From Steinernema hermaphroditum (Eukaryota > Nematoda > Chromadorea > Rhabditida > Steinernematidae), in contig CM059622.1 of NCBI GenBank assembly GCA_030435675.1, positions 11,718,001 through 11,782,000 on the forward strand: a stretch of 64,000 nt of DNA, in the 5' to 3' direction. The translations under genes and the position numbers were made by a program. The notes beneath the pieces are model-generated. The model made no database searches. It saw nothing but the letters and a program-made list of their open reading frames with translations, and was not told the origin of the DNA. Shown here one piece after another: positions 1-10,900 of the stretch. Numbering within the stretch: the first letter of the stretch is position 1; each line of letters opens with the position of its first letter.

Positions 1-912
1 CTCGCTTTTTGCTGCTTGACATGTCCGCGCGCTTTGAGGCAGAACCAATACAGCGTTTTGTTGTCGACGAGCCTTTTCGTTGTTGTGCTATTGCCAACGC
101 ATAATTATCTTTCAGAGATCAGTTTGACGAACTATAAAAAAGCAAAACAAGTCTAGCAGCTGGAAGTAGTATTTGTTTTTTTTCGGCAATTCAACGTATC
201 ACTATGTTTTTTGCCACAAAGTATAGTAGATATAAGGATCGCGGACAGCCTAATATTATTTCAGATAATAAATTATATTACGAGAAAGCCGAGTGTAATA
301 AAATAAGGTTAGAGTTAGAGCGAAGCTGGGTGTTAATTCGTGCCAGGTTGTGTAGTTGGAGCCCACTCTTTGCGCAGATTCCAGCATGAGGCACATATCG
401 AAAGATTCGTGCCTTGACGCGGTCCTTTTCGAGCAGCTTCATCCTGAGCAAAATCGAATCGGTGATGATCTGATTTCTCACGTATTTCTGAATATTGCCC
501 GGCATTATGTTTTTCAACCTTAACCAATTGTATTTTTTTGCGATAGTCCATCCGAGAATTTCAGCTTTATGTATTCAATTTTGAACTTCATAGATTGTCA
601 AATATCACCCGTTTTCTTGTTAGTTGCATACATTTCTCGGAATTTTCGGCTGCTGTTAATGCAATTCTAGTCAATAATTCACATTCGATAAAAACAGCAG
701 ATTTCTAGGGATTACGTCGTCAAGAACCAATTTGGTGTCGACCGCTTTTTAGTGCTATCACACTTCCGTGATGTCATAGCTACTAGAAAGTAAGCGCAGT
801 GATTGGGTGTGTCATACAAATAGATGTGTAATTTGTTGACTACTTGCGCACTTACCGTGATGGCCTCCGTCTTCAGAGTACGCATGTTTCACTCCAGTTT
901 AAGCCATTTTCA
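1..912. other. intergenic, no supported gene
   Basis: I see no gene here that I can defend. A minus-strand open frame at 278-517 has a protein-like lysine/arginine-rich composition but no recognisable motif and no clear splice context. A TTTTCAG acceptor-like site at the right end (ending at 913) belongs to the chemoreceptor gene that follows. Confidence 0.5.
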
Positions 913-925
913 GCCAATCATCACG

Positions 926-1930
926 ATGAACACCTTTCTCCTCTTACACTACATGTCCACACTTGTCAACCTATTCATTAACTGCTTCACCCTATTCATC
1001 ATCTTCAAAAGAACGCCGGCGAATATGAGAAACGTTGCAGCAACAGTCCTCAATATCATTATTTGGAATTTTGCCGGGAATATTACCTGGGGCATTATGC
1101 CCTTCTATCCCCTGTTTCCCCTCAATTGCTACCAAATTGGCGGTCCTTTCGGTCGTCTACTTTCCAAATACGACCTCGGCAAGTATGGTTTCATACTGAT
1201 TGTGTTATTCTTCTTGAACGCCTGTGTGGGAGTCCAACTTTCTTTCCAATTTCGGTGGATCCAAATCGCCCTTAAGGAGAGAGTCCAGAACATGAACAAG
1301 TGGTGGGCCTACATCTACAGCGCATCCACCCATTTCTGGGCTTCTGCCCTGTTTTACTGGCTGTCGCAGCGAATGTTTCTCTCGCCACAGGACTACCCTG
1401 ACTTCGACCAAGCCTACAATACCACCCCCGTATTCTGCATGACCCCCGAAAGGTCGCATTTCGTCGCCATGCTCACTGTCATTGTGGTCTCTGTTCTCTT
1501 CGCTTCCGCCGTCATCATAGTGCTCGTGTACCTCTGCTACCGCTCGCTCTACAATCAACGTGTCACACTGACAAGTCGAACGATGAAGATGCAGAAGACG
1601 TTCCTGAAGAACCTGATAATATTGGCACACATCTCTATTTTGCTCGGCGCAGTCGCGTGTACATTCGCCTGGGCAGGATACTTCTTCCACACTCCCAATC
1701 TAGAAGTGCTCTGCGTTACGGCGATGCTGGTTGTTGTGAATCACGGAACCATCTTCGACATAGCGACTCTTGTCATTTTCCGCTACTACAAGAACGCCGC
1801 ACTATTGTTCATTAAGAGAGCTCTACGAATGATTGGCCTTCAAGCGACTCCCATATTTCCTTCGATCGTCACGGCCCGCGAGTCAACCAACACTACGAGT
1901 CATGGAACGGCGCGCAGATCCATACCGTAG
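926..1930 (+). CDS. intronless Srh/Sri-type 7TM chemoreceptor
   Basis: Predicted seven-transmembrane G-protein-coupled chemoreceptor of the nematode Str superfamily (Srh/Sri-like), expected in sensory cilia. The frame encodes 334 residues without an intron, which is unusual because these genes normally have several. Hydrophobic segments recur from about residue 8 to 300. Visible family marks are the MRNV-LN-WNF stretch in TM2, PFYPLFPLNC before the first extracellular loop, and the NHGTIFDIATLVIFRYYK stretch in TM7, matching the family's HG...PYR position. The start at 926 is preferred over an upstream in-frame ATG at 824 because an ATTTTCAG acceptor ends at 913, 12 bases before it, consistent with trans-splicing. 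An AATAAA lies at 1935-1940. It is closely related to the convergent gene at 2452-3432. Ligand unknown. Confidence 0.85.
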   Translation: MNTFLLLHYMSTLVNLFINCFTLFIIFKRTPANMRNVAATVLNIIIWNFAGNITWGIMPFYPLFPLNCYQIGGPFGRLLSKYDLGKYGFILIVLFFLNACVGVQLSFQFRWIQIALKERVQNMNKWWAYIYSASTHFWASALFYWLSQRMFLSPQDYPDFDQAYNTTPVFCMTPERSHFVAMLTVIVVSVLFASAVIIVLVYLCYRSLYNQRVTLTSRTMKMQKTFLKNLIILAHISILLGAVACTFAWAGYFFHTPNLEVLCVTAMLVVVNHGTIFDIATLVIFRYYKNAALLFIKRALRMIGLQATPIFPSIVTARESTNTTSHGTARRSIP

Positions 1931-1940
1931 TTTCAATAAA

Positions 1941-2451
1941 ATCTATTTTTACGATGTGTGCTTTATAATAATAAACTGAGAATGTCATATCCGCAAATCG
2001 CCGTCTTTAAAGGCTGTTTTCAAATTCAAAAATCTTTGTGTTTTCAGTGATTTGGTGTTAGAGTTCCTCGATTCGTAGGCGAGTGCTTTAGTGAGAAAAT
2101 CATTAATATTGTATGTCTCCCAAACCAAACACAGCTGCTGAAACATATGCTCTTACAATAACACCTTTAAACATAAATGCTAACGAGTGCAGCTGATACA
2201 AGGCCCAAATCTTCCCAAGTATCGTCAGAATACGTGGGAGCACCCACCTCTGAAATTCGTGGGACTCTACTGTAGTCACAACCAAGCACTCATCAGCTAC
2301 ACGTGCTTCTTTATGCAAAAAGTAAATTATTTTCCCAGAAGCAAAGTTATCGGTGCATTCTAGAAGGGGTGAATTGGACTAAACATCTACACTGGAATGA
2401 CGCATATAACAACATATACATTACCATTAATTGTATAAACAGAGTACAAAC
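1941..2451. other. spacer between convergent chemoreceptors
   Basis: AT-rich sequence between the 3' ends of two convergent genes. An open frame at 2103-2318 on the minus strand has no support. I see no other structure. Confidence 0.5.
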
Positions 2452-3432
2452 TTAAAATTTCGCAGAAGTTAGAGTGCATGGCCGAATTAGGCCCGATGTC
2501 TGTTTTCTGGTGAGAAAATTAAACCCTCTTCTCACGAGGAGCACAGCTATCCTTCGGTAGTTCGCAAAGATGCAGATTACAGCAATACAGATGAGAGTGC
2601 CGTGATTCTGAATGGCCATGAACGCAAGTATCGTGACCGTTTGCAGTCCATCGCGATGCAGATACATTGCCGTCCAGGACACAACGGCCGGCAACGTCCC
2701 AAGACTAATAGAAATCGATGCAAGTATGACGAGATTCCTCAGAAATTTGCTCTGAAACTTCAACGTCCTTTCGCTAAGTAGATGTCGCTGCCTTTGAAGG
2801 GCTTTATGTGACCACACAGTTAGAACGATAATCAGGAGAGTACCACTTCCAGCACAAGCGTAAATAACACAAAGCGTGAGAAAATGCTTGTAGCCAGACG
2901 AAAAGCAGAAGACCGTCGTACTGTTGTAGGAGTCCACGTAACCGTAATCTGCTAGGTTAACTGACATCCCTTCAGCCAACCATAGGAACGTGCCAGAAAA
3001 GACCAGATGAACAAGGGCACAGTAACTGCAGACAAAACTGCTTTTGATGTTCCTGCACCGTTGGGGAAATACGATTTTCATCCAACGGAACTGAAAAGAG
3101 AGTAGAACGCCAATGCAGGCGTTAAGGAACAGCGTTGTGATCATGTTGAAGAAGGTATTCCCAAGATGATGCTTAGCAATGAGTCCTGAGAACATTCCAA
3201 GCATTTTATGGCAGTTCAGCGGGTAAAGTGGATAGAACGGGAAAACACCCCACAGCAAATTACCGACAAAGTTCCATAGCAGAATATTGAGGAGAACACT
3301 GGAAACATTTCTCAGATTTTTGGGTGTTTTCGAGCAGATAACGGAAATTGTGAAGCAGTTGACAATACAGTTTACTGCAAGTGACGAATAATGGAAAAAA
3401 AGATAGGTCGCCATGTCTGAAGTCATGTCCAT
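2452..3432 (-). CDS. intronless Srh/Sri-type 7TM chemoreceptor, paralogue of 926-1930
   Basis: Second intronless chemoreceptor, 326 residues, transcribed toward the first. It shares the same landmarks in the same order: NCFT in TM1, LRNV-LLN-LWNF in TM2, PFYPLYPLNC, LNACIGVLLSFQFRW in TM3, KFLRNLVILASISISLGTLP in TM6, and NHGTLICIAVICIF in TM7. The final PYR is replaced by ANYRR. The two are therefore a local duplicate pair in inverted orientation. The start could instead be the ATG at 3414, since an acceptor-like TTCAG lies just before it. No frame damage is seen, so a functional receptor is likely. Its upstream flank (3438-4135) is a tandemly duplicated block that may include promoter sequence. 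Confidence 0.85.
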   Translation of the reverse strand: MDMTSDMATYLFFHYSSLAVNCIVNCFTISVICSKTPKNLRNVSSVLLNILLWNFVGNLLWGVFPFYPLYPLNCHKMLGMFSGLIAKHHLGNTFFNMITTLFLNACIGVLLSFQFRWMKIVFPQRCRNIKSSFVCSYCALVHLVFSGTFLWLAEGMSVNLADYGYVDSYNSTTVFCFSSGYKHFLTLCVIYACAGSGTLLIIVLTVWSHKALQRQRHLLSERTLKFQSKFLRNLVILASISISLGTLPAVVSWTAMYLHRDGLQTVTILAFMAIQNHGTLICIAVICIFANYRRIAVLLVRRGFNFLTRKQTSGLIRPCTLTSAKF

Positions 3433-3437
3433 ATCGA

Positions 3438-4135
3438 TATGACGTTAATATGACACAGAAGATAGTCACTTAAGAGTAAAGACTGAAATCGTATAGGTCA
3501 ATCTTTTACACCGCGTATGGCATCCGCAGACCACTTTCACGTCGCAAAGGTAGCAAAAATTAAATAAACCGTTTAGTTTCTTGGAAAAACACCATGAGTA
3601 CACAAAGGTAGAAGACGACTAATATTTGATTGTTTTTTAAAACATATGTTGCAGCTTGCAATACAATAAGAGTCTTGTGACTACGGGGACTAATGACTAC
3701 GGGGACAACTGTAAAGCGGTGGTCACCGAATTCAACAAGTGAAAGACTAAAAAATCGCGTAGATCGATGCCTGACGTTAATAATGACATTATTATTAATG
3801 ACCTTAATATGACACAGGAGATAGTCCATTTAAGAGTAAAGACTGAAATCATATAGTAGGCCAATCTTCTATGCCACGCATGACATTCACACGCCGCAAA
3901 GGATCCGCAAAAGCAAACAAAAATTAAATAAACCATTTAGTTTCTTGGAAAAACACACAAAGGTACAGGACGACTAATATTTGATTGTTTTTTAAAACAG
4001 AAGTTGCAGCAAGCAATACGATAAGAACCGTTATTGCTATCCAACAGAAGGCGACTAATGACTACGGGGATAACCACGGTGGTCGCCGAAATGAACCAGT
4101 GAAGGATTAAAAGATCACGCAGATCGATACTTATC
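3438..4135. repeat. tandem direct duplication, two copies of about 350 bp
   Basis: Copy 1 (about 3438-3797) and copy 2 (about 3799-4135) align along their length. Both begin with TTAATATGACACAG, continue through AAGAGTAAAGACTGAAATC and AATTAAATAAACC, then GACGACTAATATTTGATTG, and end near GCAGATCGATAC or its variant. They differ by small indels and substitutions, so the duplication is not very recent. The block begins immediately upstream of the minus-strand chemoreceptor start, so the duplication may have copied its upstream region. Confidence 0.85.
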
Positions 4136-4874
4136 AGCTAATAGGCATCCACAGTAGTTCTTATAGGTCCAAATAATTAGCCATAATATGATTGAAGCAT
4201 ATTTCGCAAAAATGTGAGTCGAGACACAAAACAGTGTTCTCATTATATTATGTACACCACGCAATTAAGTCAAATTTACGTGAGTTTTTGTTTTTGTCCG
4301 AAAAGGTGGTTTCTTATCTTATAATTATTCAAACCCGAATCGCAAGCACAACGGAGCATAATTACGTTAGAGTCATAATTACTTTGGAGTCCAAAGGATA
4401 ACGAAGAATCAAACCTCAAAAATCATACAAGTCTCCAATTAGATTGACTCTAGTTTCTAATAAATTTCATTTTTAATTTCAATAAATTTCATTAATTTCG
4501 ATAAAGAATTTCCATGGAACTACTCGGATACGGCCTCAAGTGGACGGTAGAAGACGATCGACGACTTCTCGTCGATATAAAATAACGTGTTGCAAGGATT
4601 TGTGTGGACACAATTCGTGGGGGATTGCGTGCTCACTAACCTGTGATGGGATATAGTTCAGACAAAAGACACATTTGGGTTCAATGAACTGTCAATACCA
4701 ATCCGTGTAAAGCTCGTGAATTGGTACACAAGGGCATGTCCTCTAGGAACAGCAACTGAGCGTTGCTCCCGGACATAAAAATTTAATACGAATGATAGAG
4801 ATGGTCAGTTAGCATCTGATTGTACAAATTATTATTTCTTTGTGTTTGTTTGGTCGTCTTTCATTTGTGTCCCG
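4136..4874. other. AT-rich intergenic sequence
   Basis: No gene or clear repeat seen, apart from a short AT-rich direct repetition of TAATAAATTTCATT-like words near 4457-4500. Confidence 0.45.
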
Positions 4875-5455
4875 AGCGATCGGTCGGGTCGTCCACTCGC
4901 TCTCTCTCTGAGGCAGTCTGGGCCGAATGAGTTGAGTGAACGGTCGTTCTCGGACGTCGTTGTTGGTGCAATGATCGCTTCCGGCTCCCAGAAGGCCTGG
5001 AACACCAGGGAGCCGTAGTTCCACCGTCTTGCCAAGAAGCTAGTCACTGCCGCCCGACTCCACCCGCGCCGCCAGAGAAGTCGAAGTCTTGCTGAAAGTC
5101 CGCGCAGCCAGTCTGATGGTTCCCGGTTCGTCCGTTGTGTTCCACCGACGCGTTTCATCCGGATGCCGTTCTTCACGTGTCTCCTGCGGAAACGGCCGAA
5201 GAAGCTCTTCAACTCCGACGTCCGCGCCGCCACCCGAGTTGAAGACAGATGCACTGTGCTCCACCGTCACCGGAATCAGCTCTTCGCATCTCTGATCGCC
5301 GCGCACACTGATGGAATCGCCGTGCTCTACTCTGATGTGCCGAAGTCAGAAGAAGACCGGCGACTACGGAGTGATAATGTGTTTCTTGTGCATATATATG
5401 ACGTCTCGCAAGGCGTAAGCCTTAGATACGAGAAATAAACTCGTAAACTCGTTTG
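4875..5455 (+). repeat. SINE-like dispersed repeat, longest copy (copy A)
   Basis: A GC-rich block of about 580 bp that recurs in this window near 30679-31002, 38500-38610 (inverted), 45150-45270 and 47690-48165 (inverted). Shared words include GAGTGAACGGTCGTTCT, GGTGCAATGATCGC, ACCAGGGAGCCGTAG, TTCCACCGTCTTGCC, and near the 3' end TGACGTCTCGCAAGGCG and GATACGAGAAATAAA. It ends in a repeated AAACTCG tail. The GGCGCAATGATC word resembles a tRNA A box and GTAGTTCCACCG weakly resembles a B box, which suggests a tRNA-derived SINE (inference). Open frames inside it are repeat-internal. Confidence 0.75.
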
Positions 5456-6060
5456 TTTGGTATTGAAGGCAGCAATTTAAAGGTAACCTCATAATCTGCA
5501 TCTCAACCCAATTGTCAAACACAATACAGGAGCAGGTTCGACGCTAGCGATGCTTCAGAAGATCCAGAATGGATAGGCGAACGTATAAATATGTAACCAC
5601 AAGATCGGACCAATTCTAAAGTTATTTTTAAGGAATTTTTCAAGTGCTGTTTTAGCCACCTTTTGTTCGCCTACAATTAATGTAACGGAGATAACAAGTA
5701 AATACATCATTGAACGCCAGACTGTATTCATAAAACGCATGAGGGATCTACGATTTCTTGTGTGAGCCTTCAAAATAACGGCTAAGTTTGGCTTTCCTGA
5801 CGTTAACTTGAGAGGTTCTGCCCATTCACAGTGTGCCTCGAGGAGATTAGACGCCCAGTGTGGCGCCATTTTGATGCGACCTTGAAAAAGATTACCGTAA
5901 AGAGATTAAGCTAATGCATTCGGTGCAAAGCTGCGTGCGATCAGCAGTTGCTGCTTCGCGCCACATCACGAAAGGTTTGCCAGCTTTAACTGAAACTCTC
6001 CGCCCGCCGCGTAAGTTTTGATTTGTTTACTTCAACATTATTACCACGGAATCAAAACGT
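5456..6060. other. intergenic, no supported gene
   Basis: A minus-strand frame at 5555-5869 encodes a peptide with a hydrophobic centre, but I recognise no family and see no exon partners. Nothing else stands out. Confidence 0.4.
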
Positions 6061-6399
6061 TTATTGAATGATAACGAAAGGCACTTGTACCTCTTCTCTG
6101 GGCAGTGTTTTCCATACGGTCCGCGTTTTTTTAGGATAGAAAATACGGTATCTATATATATAAGAAGAAGTCGTTGTGGTATTTATGTTCCCACTCCACT
6201 GAAGACGTATGAGTAGATCGTTAAGTATCACGAAAACCGCTTGCGACATACTTCCACAAATATCTGCGTGCGTTTCAAAATGTGAACAAGACTGTAAATA
6301 CCGTGCCATTGTCAAAAGCGTTTTAATTAATGCTCTAGACCGCTCATTACACAAGGTGCTTATCTTTACCCATCTTAATTGCAGGCTTATGCTAAGCAT
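6061..6399 (-). pseudogene. possible chemoreceptor relic
   Basis: The beginning of this minus-strand frame reads LSISLQLRWVKIS, which resembles LSFQFRWMKI in TM3 of the neighbouring Srh/Sri-type receptors. The following 25 residues also keep the basic spacing of their second intracellular loop. No receptor N-terminus or later transmembrane segments are found nearby, so this would be a degraded fragment. The similarity is short and could be chance. Confidence 0.25.
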
Positions 6400-7949
6400 C
6401 TGCCTCTCCTCGTTATCGGTTTACGCGGAAGTCGCTTCATCAAATAGCCGCCAACTTCACCAACTCCTCACACACGTCTATCAATCACTAATCCGCGTTC
6501 GCGCAATTAACCAACCGCCGCCGCGTGCAAAGATCATCATGTTCAAAGAAAAGCGAGACGCCGCGCCACCGTCATCGCCGCAAAACACAAGAAGAAGCAC
6601 AACTGAGTGCTGCAAAGGCGCGCGAGCACGCCAAATGAACAGAGTGAACTCGAATTGCTCGAAGATTTATCACCGCTCTTCAAAAGGCGACGGGGAGGTG
6701 TTGGCATCGTAGTCGTCGCTTGATCAGGTGCTCGCCTCTCGCCGCCGCGCAACCGCGATTCCAGTCGCGACATTTGCCCCTCTGGCGCAACGATACCGTC
6801 TCCAGTGATAGATGATAGAATTTCTTCCCTTTTTGCGCACTGCTGGCTCTCCACCGGGTGCTCATTAAAACAAACCACACGCGATCACTCGCCGAAATCA
6901 CCAACAATCATGCGCGAGCCGATCGATTCGCTGTGGGTACTTAGATGCTGTGGCGACTGAAAGCAATCCGCCTCGCGGATCTTCTGCTTCGAAGTTGACT
7001 ACGTCGCGTCTAGACTAATAACTCGGCTATAACTCGTTTCGCACCTGTTTAACAGCTGATCGATTACTGTACTTTTTTCGCCTTTACTCTCTCTTCGTTT
7101 GACGATCGCCCTTAGGTCGAATGTGCTCCTATGAAAATATTTTGGTTCATCTTGACACTTCGACGTGCGAATGGCTCTGTTTCCTGTGATTGAGTGTTCC
7201 GTTTACTAGACGCGATTTTAATTGAACGGTTGCGTGATTGATTGGCCGTTACGACTACTGTACTCCATCGAAACAAAACACTTCGGTTTTATTCTGTAAC
7301 ATATTAAAAACAGTTTGACTATGAGTCACTTCGAAAGCTGATCGTTGCTCGACGCTAAATTAGGGTGTAATTAGACGACCTTGTTAGTGAGCAGAAAAAG
7401 TGGACTGCAGACGACGGGATCAGAAACGGAAAATCAATAATTTCTTTTTATTGCATTACGCGTTGCACTCCAATCACAATGACGCAAATGACCACTTTTG
7501 TAGCCACGTTCGAGAGCTTTTCTTCAGCTGAATAATTTTCTGACTATTGTGTAGGACTTATAGTTTACGTTTCTACCACTGTACCTACTACTATACAGTG
7601 CAATTCCGCTTTATATTGTGGATAGTTGCTCTAGATGTCATGGTACATAGGCATTGTGATGGAGAAAAGACAACTACTTTTCCTACGAGAAAAGTCGCTT
7701 CTATATACATTTGAAAGCCCTTTTCAACCAGTATAGAGAACCCATGTTAAATCCGTACAACCAAAAAGCCAAAATGGCACCTTCTGATTCTCGAAATCGA
7801 AGAGTAAGCCTTGTATGCTGTTATTTCTATCAGAAAAGGTTGATATTTGTCCGTCACTTCGAGTGGTTATTTCCGTTTCCTTCATCTAGATGATTCTAGT
7901 AGCACACCCTTAATAGGTATTCGCTTTGCAGGGTTATCGAACTTCACCG
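6400..7949. other. upstream region of the SLC12 gene
   Basis: About 1.5 kb without a supported gene. It probably holds the promoter and any non-coding first exon of the cotransporter. A TTTGCAG acceptor ending at 7931 lies 18 bases before the chosen ATG and may be a trans-splice or 5'-UTR cis-splice site. The part near 6500-6800 is richer in GC and CpG than its surroundings. Confidence 0.5.
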
Positions 7950-10900
7950 ATGGTTCGATTCCACATAGCAGACGAAATAGAAGACTCCCGATCCCTGTCG
8001 GGAGTCGGCACTCATTCGGCCCCATCCCACCATGCCCCCTCATCCAGCGGTCGCAAAACTTCCGAAGTCGCCACGTCGACTTCGTCCTCGACATTGGCCA
8101 GCGACGAAAAATCCGACGAGGTACGTGATCTTGACAAGAACTGGTCTTTTTGAGTTAGTGACGTCTTGAAATCGTTGATTTCTTCATCGGATTATAGCGT
8201 ATGCGGTGGGCTCCCCGTCGAGGAGTCCCGCATAATCGAGTCTCCTCGGACTGCTGTCGACGGTGTTCTCGCATGTTTTTATGTCCTTTACTTATTTCGG
8301 ACTGCTGCTGATGTTGTGATTCGAAAAAGGCCTTAACACTATGTTGATAACCTCCATGGCATATTTTCGTTTCATATCAAATTATGCCAGACTTCAGCTG
8401 CTGGTGCAATATTTCTGGGGTTACTGTTGCACTTTTAATATAGCAGTCGTTACAGTATTTCCTAGAGGACATTAAGTTGAAGAGCTCTCGTCTTTTATCA
8501 GCCTATTCAGAATGTGTAGATGTGGCTTTGATCCATGCTTTTCAGGAACCAATGAAGCAGTTTACTGTTCAAAAAGCTCCTATTCCCAAGCCAAATGATC
8601 ATACTGTGACTTCCCTCTCTGAGGTCATGTGAGTTATCACCAAAACCTGCTATTTCCATCAAAAATACCGTTTAGTGGCGACCAACAACAGATCACCCTC
8701 GAGAAACCGCCGAACATAGATCACTACCGTATGACGATACAAAAGATGTCTAGAGCTCTCGGCCGAAGGCTCAGACCGTCCATGCCTGAACTGATGCACG
8801 GATCGGCGTCCAGAGTTGCACCAAAAGAAGTGAGCTAAGAAACTCGCTTGATAAGCAAAAACCTAAACGATCCTAGGACGGACAGAAGCCAATCCCGTCT
8901 GTGGACAGCTGTGCGGTTATCGAAGATGGTGAACAGAAGTTCGGAAAAGCAAAACAGCAACTTCCGGAGGGAAAAGATTTCTTCCAAGGAGTTTTCATTC
9001 CCGTCTACACAAACATTGTCGGATCACTGCTCTATCTTCGTATGGGCTACGTAGCTGGCCAAGCTGGAATTGGTAAGTACTTAGCAACGAAACAAGTTCC
9101 CCAATACTGCACTCCATATTGTGATGACAGATCGACCAAGATCGCAATAGACGTTGTAAAGAAAACGTACTCATTACTAGCGTTATTAGCGCAGCACTAA
9201 GCTTTGATCATAATACAGAGCCAGGCCTTGTTTTCGAAGAAGCAACAAATCAAAACACCTTTTCCATTTCCTGGTCACAACAAGTTCTCGAAATTCGAGG
9301 CGATAATCTTCTTTGTCGGAGGATTACCGCATCTTTTTTGTGGTCGGAAAATGTAACATAAATGCCTGTTTTGACAAATGGAACAAGCTGGGTACTGCAG
9401 AAGGGAAGGGGTAGACAAAACCGTTTTGAACGTCGTGATCTTTGCTGATGGGCGATCGGCGTTCAAGGTTCTAGATCTTTTTCTCCTCAAACTACTTCGG
9501 CAAATATTTGTTACACCCAACTTCTGCCTCTAAATGGTTCCCCGATGCCACTTCCTTCCCATCATTTACGTTTTAAAGTAGAGAACGGCTGGTTCGCTTC
9601 TGCGTCACCAATCACGAGCTTGTCCTTCAGCATATGATGACCTCGCTCCTTATCAAAACATGATAATCACAGAATGATGAACATAGTGCATTTCAGCATG
9701 GGGTGTTGGAGTCGTCCTTTTCTCAACGTTCGTAATTGTCGTCGCCGCCACAAGCTTATCCGCAATCTGTTCCAACGGTCAGAGCGGTGCTGGTGGTCTG
9801 TACTATGTGGTTTCTCGAGCTGTCGGACCGCACTTTGCCGGAGCAATTGCACTTATATTTTCGCTGGCAAACGTAGGGATGGCAGCTTTATATATCGTCG
9901 GTATATCAGAAGTAGCAAGCGACTTGCTGGTAGAAAATGGATACAGCTATTTCACTTACGCCAAGATCGACGACATCCGGTGTATCGGAATAGGTAAGAC
10001 ACATCTTAAAAACTTGGGATCATCACTGATCCGAATCCGACTCCAATCCTAGTACTTGAGTAATCCGTGTCCTCACGGTCTCCTGAGTGGATTTCGAGGA
10101 TTTAATTGTCAAGTTTCATCCCCCAATCGTGACTTTTTCGCTTTAGTCCTGTGCGTCACACTCATGCTGATCGCATTCGCCGGTCCAGATATCGAGAACA
10201 GCTTCACACTGTTCATGTTCTCCCTCTACATCCTTTCCTATATCGACTGGCTGCTTGGAACACTTCTTCCCGTTACCAATGATCAGTTCCTTCGCGGTGT
10301 GACAGGATACAACTGTACGTCTAAACCACTCTCGTCCTGCTAGGCAGCGGTTTAGGGGCAACTGTATCAGAGAATATGTGGCCAGACTACCGAAACGGAG
10401 AGTCAGTGTACTCCGTCTTTGCCGTTTTCTTCCCTGGATTCACAGGCATGATGGCCGGGTCGATGTTCGTCGGAGAACTTCGCGACGCCGCTCGCGACAT
10501 ACCGCTCGGAGTGTTTACATCGGTGGCGACAACCTGCATCTTCTACACCATCGGAGTCATCGTGTCTGGAGCCACCATGCTCAGAGACGTTTCTGGCATT
10601 TCGTATCCCGAGTTCGATAACGCTACTCAAACCTGGAAGGAATTTGCTTGCGCTAAGAACCAAACGTGCAAGTACGGATTGGTGAACTTCTACCAAGTGG
10701 CCGAGTTGGAAGGAGCCTGGGGTCCTTTGGTCATCGCCGGCATCTTTGGAATGACCATCAGTTCCACTATGACCAACTTGGATCAGGGTCCTATTAATTT
10801 CCAGGTTGAGTGCGGCTGTCAAATGTGAAAAAGATGACGGTTTTAGGCGGCCTGCAAGGATTCACTCTTTGGTCACTTCAAATACTTCGGCAAGGACAAT

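Noticed and set aside
5089..5438. Several 70-140 codon frames on both strands
   Set aside because: All lie inside SINE-like copy A and are GC-driven chance frames.
10315..10343. A 29-nt intron in the SLC12 gene ending at the TAG at 10343
   Set aside because: It would give a plausible peptide (YNCSGLG), but 29 nt is too short; the acceptor at 10355 gives a 41-nt intron in phase.
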